NCBI GenBank assembly: GCA_028865155.1
Contig: JAGWKW010000115.1
Span: 1 to 5,088, forward strand
Direction of reading: 5' to 3'
DNA length: 5,088 bases
From: Alphaproteobacteria bacterium
GTDB taxonomy: Bacteria > Pseudomonadota > Alphaproteobacteria > UBA9219
Shown here: positions 1-4,830 of the stretch, one piece after another
Layout: the number at the start of each line of letters is the position of its first letter
Position numbering within the stretch: the first letter of the stretch is position 1
Translations under genes and position numbers: made by a program
Notes under the pieces: generated by a model
What the model was told of the DNA's origin: nothing
Database searches by the model: none
What the model saw: the letters and a program-made list of their open reading frames with translations, nothing else

Positions 1-141
1 GTTGAACAGGCGCACGACATCGCCCGTTTTCAGGCGCAGGACGTGAAGCAGATAATGCGCGTGATCGTCGCAGGCCTCGAACGCTTCGCCGCTTGCCAGC
101 GCGTGGGTAACAAACAGGCGAGGCGTGTGCCCGACTTCCAA
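1..141 (-). CDS. rsmE: 16S rRNA (uracil-1498-N3)-methyltransferase RsmE, N-terminal part (runs off the window)
   Basis: Reading the minus strand from base 141 gives 47 open codons to the window edge. The peptide has the RsmE start pattern: PRLFV at residues 7-11, HAHYLLHVLRLKTGD at 28-42, then VVRLFN. In RsmE this is the PUA-like RNA-binding domain that precedes the SPOUT methyltransferase domain, which lies outside the window. The family methylates N3 of U1498 in 16S rRNA in the assembled small subunit. No ATG or GTG lies in frame near the front. The best start is TTG at 141-139, giving MEVGHTPRLFV, one base after the sucD stop, so translation is probably coupled to sucD. An ACG five codons further in would give the more usual MPRLFV, but ACG starts are rare. 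The family call is firm and the exact start is uncertain. Confidence 0.85.
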   Translation of the reverse strand, partial: MEVGHTPRLFVTHALASGEAFEACDDHAHYLLHVLRLKTGDVVRLFN

Positions 142-142
142 A

Positions 143-1018
143 TCAGGCCGCCATTGCCTTGACCATCGTGGTGCCGAGCGCGGCGGGGCTGTCGGACACA
201 TGGAATCCGGCCGCCTTCATCGCCTCGATCTTGGCCGCAGCCGTGTCGCTGCCGCCCGAGATGATCGCGCCGGCATGGCCCATGCGGCGGCCCGGAGGCG
301 CCGTAACGCCCGCGATGAAGCCGACGATGGGCTTCTTGACCTTCGACGCTTTGTAAAACGCCGCCGCATCGGTCTCGGCGCTGCCGCCGATTTCGCCGAT
401 CATGATGATGCCCTGCGTTTCGTCGTCGGCCAGGAACATTTCAAGGCAGTCGATGAAGTTGGTGCCGTTGACGGGGTCGCCGCCAATGCCGATGCAAGTC
501 GTCTGCCCCAATCCGGTCGCGGTCGTTTGCGCAACCGCTTCGTAGGTCAGGGTGCCGGACCGCGACACGATGGCGATCTTGCCGCGCTTATGGATATGGC
601 CGGGCATGATGCCGATCTTGCATTCGCCGGGCGTAATGACGCCGGGGCAATTCGGCCCGATCAGGCGCGTTTTTGTACCCTGCATCGCGCGCTTGACCTT
701 GATCATGTCGAGGATCGGAATGCCTTCGGTGATGCAAACGACAAGCGGGATTTCCGCTGCGACGGCTTCCAGAATGGCATCAGCCGCGAAAGGCGGCGGA
801 ACGTAAATCACCGACGCATTGCAGCCGGTCTTTTCCTTGGCTTGCTGCACCGTGTCGAACACGGGCAAATCCAAATGCTCGGAACCGCCCTTGCCCGGCG
901 TCACGCCGCCGACCATCTTGGTGCCATAGGCGATGGCCTGCTGCGAATGGAACGTGCCTTGCGAGCCGGTGAAACCCTGACAAATAACCTTGGTGTCTTT
1001 ATTGACGAGTACGGACAT
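143..1018 (-). CDS. sucD: Succinyl-CoA ligase [ADP-forming] subunit alpha
   Basis: This 291-residue protein matches the usual length of the alpha subunit. With SucC it interconverts succinyl-CoA and succinate with substrate-level phosphorylation in the TCA cycle, in the cytoplasm. The N-terminal Rossmann CoA-binding domain is visible as [15 protein letters not shown] (residues 15-29) and GGVTPGKGG (37-45). GPNCPGVI (121-128) and SRSGTLTYE (152-160) are conserved ligase motifs. The phosphorylated active-site histidine is H248 in RRMGHAGAI. The ATG start at 1018 has a good Shine-Dalgarno (AAAGGAAAA about 6 bases upstream on the minus strand). It sits 12 bp after sucC and 1 bp before the rsmE start, so all three are probably co-transcribed leftward. 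Confidence 0.97.
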   Translation of the reverse strand: MSVLVNKDTKVICQGFTGSQGTFHSQQAIAYGTKMVGGVTPGKGGSEHLDLPVFDTVQQAKEKTGCNASVIYVPPPFAADAILEAVAAEIPLVVCITEGIPILDMIKVKRAMQGTKTRLIGPNCPGVITPGECKIGIMPGHIHKRGKIAIVSRSGTLTYEAVAQTTATGLGQTTCIGIGGDPVNGTNFIDCLEMFLADDETQGIIMIGEIGGSAETDAAAFYKASKVKKPIVGFIAGVTAPPGRRMGHAGAIISGGSDTAAAKIEAMKAAGFHVSDSPAALGTTMVKAMAA

Positions 1019-1030
1019 GATGCTTTTCCT

Positions 1031-2215
1031 TTAAGCGGCTTTTTTGACGACGGCCTTGACAATCTTCTCGGCCCCGTCGGCGAGATTGTCGCCCGGCAGG
1101 ATCGGCAAGCCGCTTTCGGCCAGGATCTTCTTGCCCAGATCGACATTGGTGCCTTCAAGTCGGACGACCAGCGGAACATGCAGCTGCACTTCCTTGGCCG
1201 CCGCGACGATGCCTTCGGCGATGATGTCGCAGCGCATGATGCCGCCGAAGATGTTGACGAAAATGCCCTTCACATTCTTGTCGGACAGGATGATCTTGAA
1301 CGCCGTTGTCACGCGCTCTTTCGTAGCACCTCCGCCGACATCCAGGAAGTTCGCCGGTTCGCCGCCGTAAAGCTTGACGATATCCATCGTCGCCATCGCC
1401 AGCCCCGCGCCATTGACCATGCAGCCGATGGAACCGTCGAGCTTGACGTAATTCAGCCCGTGCTTGCCGGCGAGGATTTCGGCCGGGTCTTCCTCGGCCT
1501 CGTCGCGCATTTCCTCGATGTCCGAATGGCGGAACAGGGCATTGTCGTCGAACGACATCTTGCAGTCGAGCGCGATAACGGCATCCTGCCCGGTGACCAC
1601 CAACGGGTTGATCTCGACGATCGAACAGTCGAGGTCGATAAAGGCCGCATACATCGCTTGCAAAAAGGCGACGCATTTGCCGACCTGCTTGTCTTTCAGG
1701 CCGAGCCCGAACGCGATCTGCCGCGCATGATAGGGCTGCAACCCGGTGACGGGGTCGATGGAAACCTTCAAAATCTTTTCCGGCGTCTTGGCGGCGACTT
1801 CTTCGATCTCCATCCCGCCTTCGGTGGACGCCATGATCGTCACGCGGCTCGTGGCGCGGTCGATCAACAGGCTCAGGTAAAGCTCGCGCTTGATGTCGCA
1901 ACCTTCCTCGACATAAACCTTGCCGACTGTCTGCCCCTGCGGCCCCGTCTGATGCGTGACCAAATTCATGCCGATCATCCGCTTGGCTTCGGCTTCAACC
2001 GTGTCCATCGTCTTGACGACTTTGACGCCGCCGCCCTTGCCGCGTCCGCCGGCATGGATTTGCGCCTTGACGACCCAGACCGGCTCTTTCAGGTCGAGCG
2101 CAAGCGCCTTGGCGACATCGACCGCCTCGGCCGGGGTAAAGGCGACGCCGCCGCGCGGCACGGCCACGCCGTATTTTTTAAGAAGGCTTTTCGCCTGATA
2201 TTCATGAATGTTCAT
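1031..2215 (-). CDS. sucC: Succinyl-CoA ligase [ADP-forming] subunit beta
   Basis: This 394-residue ATP-grasp protein is of normal length for the family. It supplies the nucleotide-binding half of succinyl-CoA synthetase and pairs with SucD. It starts with the canonical [16 protein letters not shown]. The glycine-rich nucleotide-binding segment is [14 protein letters not shown] (54-67), EINPLVV is at 201-207, and the C-terminal CoA-ligase domain carries [18 protein letters not shown] (261-278), NFLDVGGGA (289-297), [10 protein letters not shown] (321-330) and [10 protein letters not shown] (352-361). An in-frame TTG at 2248 would add 11 unconserved residues, so the ATG at 2215 is preferred. 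No strong Shine-Dalgarno is seen close to it; a GAGGA lies about 20 bases upstream. In many alphaproteobacteria mdh lies upstream and sucAB downstream. Here the upstream neighbour is a divergent tRNA gene, and sucD and rsmE follow. Confidence 0.97.
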   Translation of the reverse strand: MNIHEYQAKSLLKKYGVAVPRGGVAFTPAEAVDVAKALALDLKEPVWVVKAQIHAGGRGKGGGVKVVKTMDTVEAEAKRMIGMNLVTHQTGPQGQTVGKVYVEEGCDIKRELYLSLLIDRATSRVTIMASTEGGMEIEEVAAKTPEKILKVSIDPVTGLQPYHARQIAFGLGLKDKQVGKCVAFLQAMYAAFIDLDCSIVEINPLVVTGQDAVIALDCKMSFDDNALFRHSDIEEMRDEAEEDPAEILAGKHGLNYVKLDGSIGCMVNGAGLAMATMDIVKLYGGEPANFLDVGGGATKERVTTAFKIILSDKNVKGIFVNIFGGIMRCDIIAEGIVAAAKEVQLHVPLVVRLEGTNVDLGKKILAESGLPILPGDNLADGAEKIVKAVVKKAA

Positions 2216-2287
2216 AACAGCAAGACCCGTAGGTTCCTCAAGTTTCAAGGAAATGCGCGACTCATGGTGCAGCGCGGAATGCGAACG

Positions 2288-2316
2288 GGTTTAGCCTCAT
2301 TTCCCGCGCAGGGCAA
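2288..2316 (-). promoter_or_regulatory. Possible promoter for sucC-sucD-rsmE (weak)
   Basis: On the minus strand a TTGCCC (2316-2311) and a TAAACC (2293-2288) are separated by 17 bp, leaving a leader of about 70 bases before sucC. The -35 is fair but the -10 matches only half the consensus. Because the upstream gene is divergent, some promoter must lie in the 2216-2414 gap; this is simply the best-spaced pair seen. Nothing else is recognised in the sucC side of the gap. Confidence 0.25.
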
Positions 2317-2368
2317 GCGGGGATGAAACGCGCAAAAAAGCTTTTATTTCCGCAACCTATCGTAAGAG

Positions 2369-2397
2369 TTGCCTTCAAAGGCGCGAGTGCCTATATT
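2369..2397 (+). promoter_or_regulatory. Sigma70-type promoter of tRNA-Pro
   Basis: The -35 TTGCCT (2369-2374) and -10 TATATT (2392-2397) are separated by exactly 17 bp. The start site would fall near 2404, giving a 5' leader of about 10 bases before the mature tRNA at 2415. The bases just after the -10 (CGCGCC) are GC-rich, as in stringently controlled stable-RNA promoters. That regulation is inferred from the discriminator only. Confidence 0.6.
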
Positions 2398-2414
2398 CGC
2401 GCCTCTTCAAAGGT

Positions 2415-2491
2415 CGGGACATAGCGCAGCCTGGTAGCGCATCAGTCTGGGGGACTGGGGGTCGTGGGTTCGAATCCCGCTGTCCCGACCA
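2415..2491 (+). tRNA. tRNA-Pro (anticodon GGG)
   Basis: A complete 77-base cloverleaf can be folded by eye. The acceptor stem is CGGGACA (2415-2421) with TGTCCCG (2481-2487). The D-stem is GCGC/GCGC around AGCCTGGTA. The anticodon stem is TCAGT/ACTGG with loop CTGGGGG, placing anticodon GGG at 2449-2451. The T-arm is GTGGG-TTCGAAT-CCCGC (2464-2480). The discriminator is A and CCA is encoded (2489-2491). The C1-G72 pair and A73 fit bacterial tRNA-Pro. It reads CCC (and possibly CCU) codons. Its own promoter lies just upstream and a strong hairpin begins inside its 3' end. Confidence 0.97.
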
Positions 2492-2537
2492 TAAAGAAAG
2501 GGGCTGCTTAATAAAGCAGCCCCTTTCTTTATGGTCG
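2486..2537 (+). terminator. Long hairpin overlapping the tRNA-Pro 3' end, probable terminator
   Basis: Bases 2486-2509 and 2514-2537 form a perfect 24-bp inverted repeat with a 4-base loop AATA (2510-2513). The inner part is GC-rich (GGGGCTGCTT/AAGCAGCCCC) and is followed by a T-rich tract TTTCTTTAT, as in an intrinsic terminator. Unusually, the outer six pairs use the last six bases of the mature tRNA (CGACCA), so the stem would compete with the acceptor stem in the precursor. The dyad is nearly symmetric and could also stop leftward transcripts. Confidence 0.65.
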
Positions 2538-2569
2538 CAGCGTGGTTAGCGCACCCACGAAGTGGGTTC
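2534..2569 (+). repeat. Diverged 36-bp repeat, copy A
   Basis: This block aligns without gaps to copy B at 2706-2741, with 27 of 36 bases identical. The conserved parts are GTCGCAG, GTGGTTA, ACGAAG and GGGTT. Each copy directly follows a hairpin that follows a tRNA-Pro tail, so the repeat unit is tail + hairpin + this block, with a period of 172-178 bp. Copy A also contains a short hairpin ACCCAC-GAA-GTGGGT. Confidence 0.6.
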
Positions 2570-2648
2570 ACGAAACGTTTCGGGGAACCGTTTCGCGCGA
2601 GGCGAAGCCGAGGCCGGAGGCCGAAAATATGCAACAAGCATATTTTCG
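2553..2648. repeat. Run of small hairpins with GNA triloops; gene-free structured segment
   Basis: Five hairpins lie almost end to end. They are ACCCAC-GAA-GTGGGT (2553-2567), CGAAACG/CGTTTCG with an 11-base loop (2571-2595), GGC-GAA-GCC (2601-2609), GGCC-GGA-GGCC (2612-2622), and an 11-bp AT-rich stem CGAAAATATGC/GCATATTTTCG with loop AACAA (2622-2648). Three have the C-GNA-G triloop form; the third contains GCGAAGC, a sequence known for an unusually stable DNA mini-hairpin. No plausible gene fills 2492-2760; this segment and the flanking tRNA-tail repeats account for most of it. Confidence 0.6.
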
Positions 2649-2652
2649 CAAT

Positions 2653-2669
2653 TCCCGCTGTCCCGACCA
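2653..2669 (+). repeat. Second copy of the tRNA-Pro 3' tail (truncated, 17-bp direct repeat)
   Basis: TCCCGCTGTCCCGACCA here is identical to bases 2475-2491, the T-stem 3' strand, acceptor 3' strand, discriminator and CCA of tRNA-Pro(GGG). The bases before it (CGCAAT against CGAAT) are also close, but no anticodon or D-arm precedes it, so it is not a second tRNA gene. An orphan tRNA tail downstream of an intact tRNA is the usual mark of site-specific integration at a tRNA gene. The 178-bp spacing is too short for a whole element. Confidence 0.8.
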
Positions 2670-2709
2670 ATGAAAAAAGCTGCCCAAGACAGCCCTTTTT
2701 CATCGGTCG
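2664..2709 (+). terminator. Second hairpin after the tRNA-tail repeat
   Basis: CGACC (2664-2668) pairs with GGTCG (2705-2709), ATGAAAAA (2670-2677) with TTTTTCAT (2696-2703), and GCTG (2679-2682) with CAGC (2690-2693) around a 7-base loop. There is one mismatch and one small internal loop. The architecture is that of the hairpin at 2486-2537, including the use of the tRNA tail in the outer stem, but the inner sequence differs while still pairing. It may act as a terminator or be a relic of the duplication. Confidence 0.5.
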
Positions 2710-2741
2710 CAGAGTGGTTAAAGTGCTTACGAAGAGGGTTT
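2706..2741 (+). repeat. Diverged 36-bp repeat, copy B
   Basis: Partner of copy A at 2534-2569 (27 of 36 identical). The GGTCGCAGAGTGGTTAAAG stretch resembles a tRNA D-arm region, but no anticodon stem follows. The HNH gene begins about 20 bases downstream. Confidence 0.6.
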
Positions 2742-2760
2742 GGACGGTGTGGAGAGATCA

Positions 2761-3474
2761 GTGCAGCAAATTCCAAATTATGGGGATAAAAGACAGACTG
2801 CGTGGTGCGTCCACTGTGGAGGGTCTCAGAAAGATTCTCGAGACCACGTTCCTTCTAAAGTTTTATTGGACGAACCATATCCCTACAATTTGCCGGTCGT
2901 TGATATATGTCCAGCTTGTAACCAAGGATTTTCGGAAGACGAAGAGTATTTGGCTTGTTTCTTGGAGTGCGTAGTATGTGGTACTACCGATCCAGAAAAA
3001 CTTGAGCGGCAAAATATTCGTCGCATTTTGCAGCGATCACCGAAGTTGCGAATTCGTATTGAGAAATCAAAGCGAACCGACCTTGCCACAAACAATGAAC
3101 ACCGAATGGTTTGGGTGCCCGAGGATGAACGTGTCAGAAATGTTTTTCTAAAATTAGCCAGAGGTCATGCACTTTCCGAATTAAATGAGCCAATGTTTGA
3201 TGAACCTGCGAATATATCAATTATTCCTCTTGTGCTGATGGATGATGTGGATCGCAAAAGGTTTGAAGGTTTATCCGGCGATTTTGAATTAGCAGGCTGG
3301 CCTGAGGTTGGTTGTCGTGCCATGCAGAGGCTTATAACCGGCGAAGATTTGGAGGATGGATGGGTTGTAGTTCAGCCGGGAAGATACCGATTCCAGACAA
3401 TCGCTGATGGCGCGGTAAAGATCAAAATTGTTCTAAGGGAGTATCTTGGTATCGAGATAGTGTGGACACCTTAG
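2761..3474 (+). CDS. HNH-type zinc-cluster protein, possible endonuclease
   Basis: From a GTG at 2761 this encodes 237 residues. GGAGAG five bases upstream supports that start; an in-frame TTG at 2740 would add seven residues and has no comparable ribosome site. The N-terminal third shows CVHC (16-19), DHVPSK (28-33) and CPACN (50-54). This CxxC-DH-CxxCN layout is seen in HNH-fold proteins, where the cysteines bind structural zinc and the DH pair supplies the catalytic or metal-binding part. Two more cysteines (C70, C73) follow. The remaining 160 residues are not recognised: charged, soluble, no signal peptide or membrane segment. GC is about 35-45% against about 60% for neighbours, so recent acquisition is likely. 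It stands alone between tRNA-tail repeats and lpxR. Nuclease activity, and a defence, homing or other role, are inference only. Confidence 0.7.
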   Translation: MQQIPNYGDKRQTAWCVHCGGSQKDSRDHVPSKVLLDEPYPYNLPVVDICPACNQGFSEDEEYLACFLECVVCGTTDPEKLERQNIRRILQRSPKLRIRIEKSKRTDLATNNEHRMVWVPEDERVRNVFLKLARGHALSELNEPMFDEPANISIIPLVLMDDVDRKRFEGLSGDFELAGWPEVGCRAMQRLITGEDLEDGWVVVQPGRYRFQTIADGAVKIKIVLREYLGIEIVWTP

Positions 3475-3484
3475 GCTCAACGAC

Positions 3485-3513
3485 AACCACCTTCAGCCAC
3501 TCGACCATGATAA
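3485..3513. repeat. tRNA-tail-like motif at the right edge of the HNH cassette
   Basis: CGACCATGATAA (3502-3513) resembles the repeated tail plus following bases on the left, CGACCAATGAAAA (2664-2676). Read on the minus strand, GGTCGAGTGGCTGAAGG also resembles GGTCGCAGAGTGGTTAAAG in copy B. The matches are short and gapped. The interest lies in their position, close to the point where low GC gives way to about 60% GC. The rest of 3475-3523 holds no gene. Confidence 0.3.
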
Positions 3514-3523
3514 TATAACCCCC

Positions 3524-4564
3524 ATGCAGAAATCCCGCCTCCTGCTCCTCGCCCTCATCGTATCTGTCTGCCATCCTGCCTGTGCCGCTGCGCAAACGCC
3601 AGCCGACACATCCGGCCGCCTGATCGTCATGGAGGATAACGACAAATTCGCCTCCCACGACGACCGGCATTACACGCAAGGTTTGCGCGTCGCTTATGTG
3701 TCGGCGCCGCTCCGGGCGGGCGGCGATTGGGACGGAGTTTACAACTGGCTGGCGGGCAATATGCCGGTCTTTCGCGGCGCCGACCGCAAGCGGGAATATG
3801 AATGGACGATTCTCGGCCAAAGCATTTTCACGCCGACGGACACGGCGGCGATAACCCCGTCGCATCTCGACCGCCCTTATGCCGCATGGCTTTATACCGG
3901 CATCGGCCTGTTGCAGGACACCGACCGCGGTGCTTACCACACGCTTGAAAATGCCGAGCTTCTGTTGGGCGTCGTCGGCCCCGCCGCGCTGGGCGGCGTG
4001 ACGCAGAACGATTTCCATCAATTTATCGGCGTCAGCTCCGCGCTCGGCTGGGAAAACCAGTTGCATAACGAACCCGCTATCCTCGCCAGCTACGAACGCA
4101 AATGGCGTTTCGAACATCCCGTAACCGAAAATCTTTCCGCCGATGTCATCCCCGAACTCGGCGCCACCGTCGGCAATGTCCTGACCTATGGCGATGCCGG
4201 CGGCGTGGTGCGTTTCGGCCATAACTTGGCGGCGGATTACGGCCCCGACCGCATTCGCCCCGGCCTGTCCGGCACCGGATGGTTCGATGCCGCGCAGATG
4301 AAAGGCAAGCTTGGCTGGTACGTGTTTCTGGGCATGCAGGGCAGGGTGGTCGGCCACAACATCTTTCTCGACGGCAACACGATGTCGGCGAGCCCAAGCG
4401 TGGACAAGAAAACGCTGGTGGCGGATTTTGTCGGCGGCGCGTCGGTGTTCTGGTCGTCTTCGGTACGGCTCGATTTCACCGTGACCCAGCGCACGCGGGA
4501 ATTTTACGGCCAGCAGGGCCACCCCGACCGCTTCGGCGGCATCGACCTTGCGTTTCGATTATAA
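3524..4564 (+). CDS. lpxR: LpxR-family lipid A deacylase (DUF2219), outer membrane
   Basis: This 346-residue protein has a signal peptide: KSR, a hydrophobic stretch LLLLALIVSV, then probable cleavage at AAA|Q after residue 23. The mature part fits the LpxR beta-barrel family, which in Salmonella removes the 3'-acyloxyacyl chain of lipid A. Visible family motifs are MEDNDKF (36-42, with the N-D pair), HYTQGLRV (49-56), GQSIFTPTD (98-106), DRPYAAWLYTGIGL (116-129) and TQNDFHQFIGV (160-170), followed by GWENQLHNEPAIL (175-187). H165 aligns with the catalytic histidine of the family. The C-terminus IDLAFRL is strand-like but ends in Leu rather than Phe. No Shine-Dalgarno precedes the ATG; GATAAT and TATAAC sit within 15 bases of it, so a leaderless or very short mRNA is possible. 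High GC marks it as resident sequence. The family assignment is firm; actual lipid A substrate is inferred. Confidence 0.85.
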   Translation: MQKSRLLLLALIVSVCHPACAAAQTPADTSGRLIVMEDNDKFASHDDRHYTQGLRVAYVSAPLRAGGDWDGVYNWLAGNMPVFRGADRKREYEWTILGQSIFTPTDTAAITPSHLDRPYAAWLYTGIGLLQDTDRGAYHTLENAELLLGVVGPAALGGVTQNDFHQFIGVSSALGWENQLHNEPAILASYERKWRFEHPVTENLSADVIPELGATVGNVLTYGDAGGVVRFGHNLAADYGPDRIRPGLSGTGWFDAAQMKGKLGWYVFLGMQGRVVGHNIFLDGNTMSASPSVDKKTLVADFVGGASVFWSSSVRLDFTVTQRTREFYGQQGHPDRFGGIDLAFRL

Positions 4565-4578
4565 GCTGTACGGAAAAC

Positions 4579-4598
4579 TGGCGGAGACAGAGGGATTC
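4579..4598 (-). repeat. Orphan 3' end of a tRNA-Ser (probable attachment-site remnant)
   Basis: The minus strand reads GAATCCCTCTGTCTCCGCCA, which is the end of the T-loop, the T-stem 3' strand CCCTC, the acceptor 3' strand TGTCTCC, discriminator G and CCA of a bacterial tRNA-Ser. The match stops at 4598: instead of the T-arm 5' half, unrelated AT-richer sequence follows. Such a tail marks the far att site of an element integrated into a tRNA gene. The orientation predicts that the element and the intact tRNA-Ser lie to the right. Confidence 0.65.
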
Positions 4599-4700
4599 TC
4601 ATCGTCGCAACAGTCCTTTGATATTACCGGAAAATTCGATGATTGAGATTCTTGCAATATCCCAATCCATGCCCCGCGAATACATTGCTTGAAAATCCGC

Positions 4701-4711
4701 GTTCGAATCCC
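4701..4711 (+). repeat. T-arm-like 11-mer, copy 1
   Basis: GTTCGAATCCC is identical to the T-loop region of the tRNA-Pro in this window (2468-2478). The similarity continues with G-x-TGT-x-C as in the tRNA acceptor strand. No cloverleaf can be built around it. It lies in the gene-free stretch 4599-4830. Confidence 0.4.
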
Positions 4712-4731
4712 GATGTGCAAAAACACTATAT

Positions 4732-4760
4732 TTTACAGATAGTTCCGTCAACCCTAAAAT
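4732..4760 (+). promoter_or_regulatory. Sigma70-type promoter for the gene at 4831
   Basis: The -35 TTTACA (4732-4737) and -10 TAAAAT (4755-4760) each match consensus at five of six positions and are 17 bp apart. The start site would be near 4767, giving an untranslated leader of about 64 bases that contains the second T-arm-like 11-mer. Confidence 0.55.
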
Positions 4761-4771
4761 AACGTGTATCG

Positions 4772-4782
4772 GTTCGAATCCC
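4772..4782 (+). repeat. T-arm-like 11-mer, copy 2
   Basis: A second exact GTTCGAATCCC, 71 bp after the first. The flanks (ATCGG before the loop, CCCAT after) could pair at four of five T-stem positions, but no anticodon arm precedes it. Confidence 0.4.
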
Positions 4783-4830
4783 ATTTCCGTATAAACTTGG
4801 TCCCAATTCTTTCGAGGTAAGGTCCAAGAG

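Noticed and set aside
2216..2248. Longer sucC from the TTG at 2248
   Set aside because: The extra residues are not part of the family, whose members begin with MNIHEYQAK as seen at 2215.
125..2326. A 733-codon open frame on the plus strand
   Set aside because: It is antisense to sucD and sucC across their full length. High GC third positions of those genes keep it open, and its translation has no recognisable domain.
2534..2569. A tRNA gene suggested by the D-arm-like GTCGCAGCGTGGTTAGCGC
   Set aside because: The following stem has a 3-base loop, there is no proper anticodon loop or T-arm, and the resemblance is better explained as inverted tRNA-tail sequence.
2640..2669. A second complete tRNA-Pro gene
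   Set aside because: Only the 3' tail is present. The preceding bases form an AT-rich hairpin with no anticodon or D-arm.
2407..2703. Minus-strand frame with the peptide GIRTHDPQSPRLMRYQAA
   Set aside because: This is the well-known false translation of a tRNA gene read backwards; it covers tRNA-Pro and the hairpins.
3422..4522. 366-codon minus-strand frame
   Set aside because: Antisense shadow of lpxR, which has a signal peptide and clear family motifs on the other strand.
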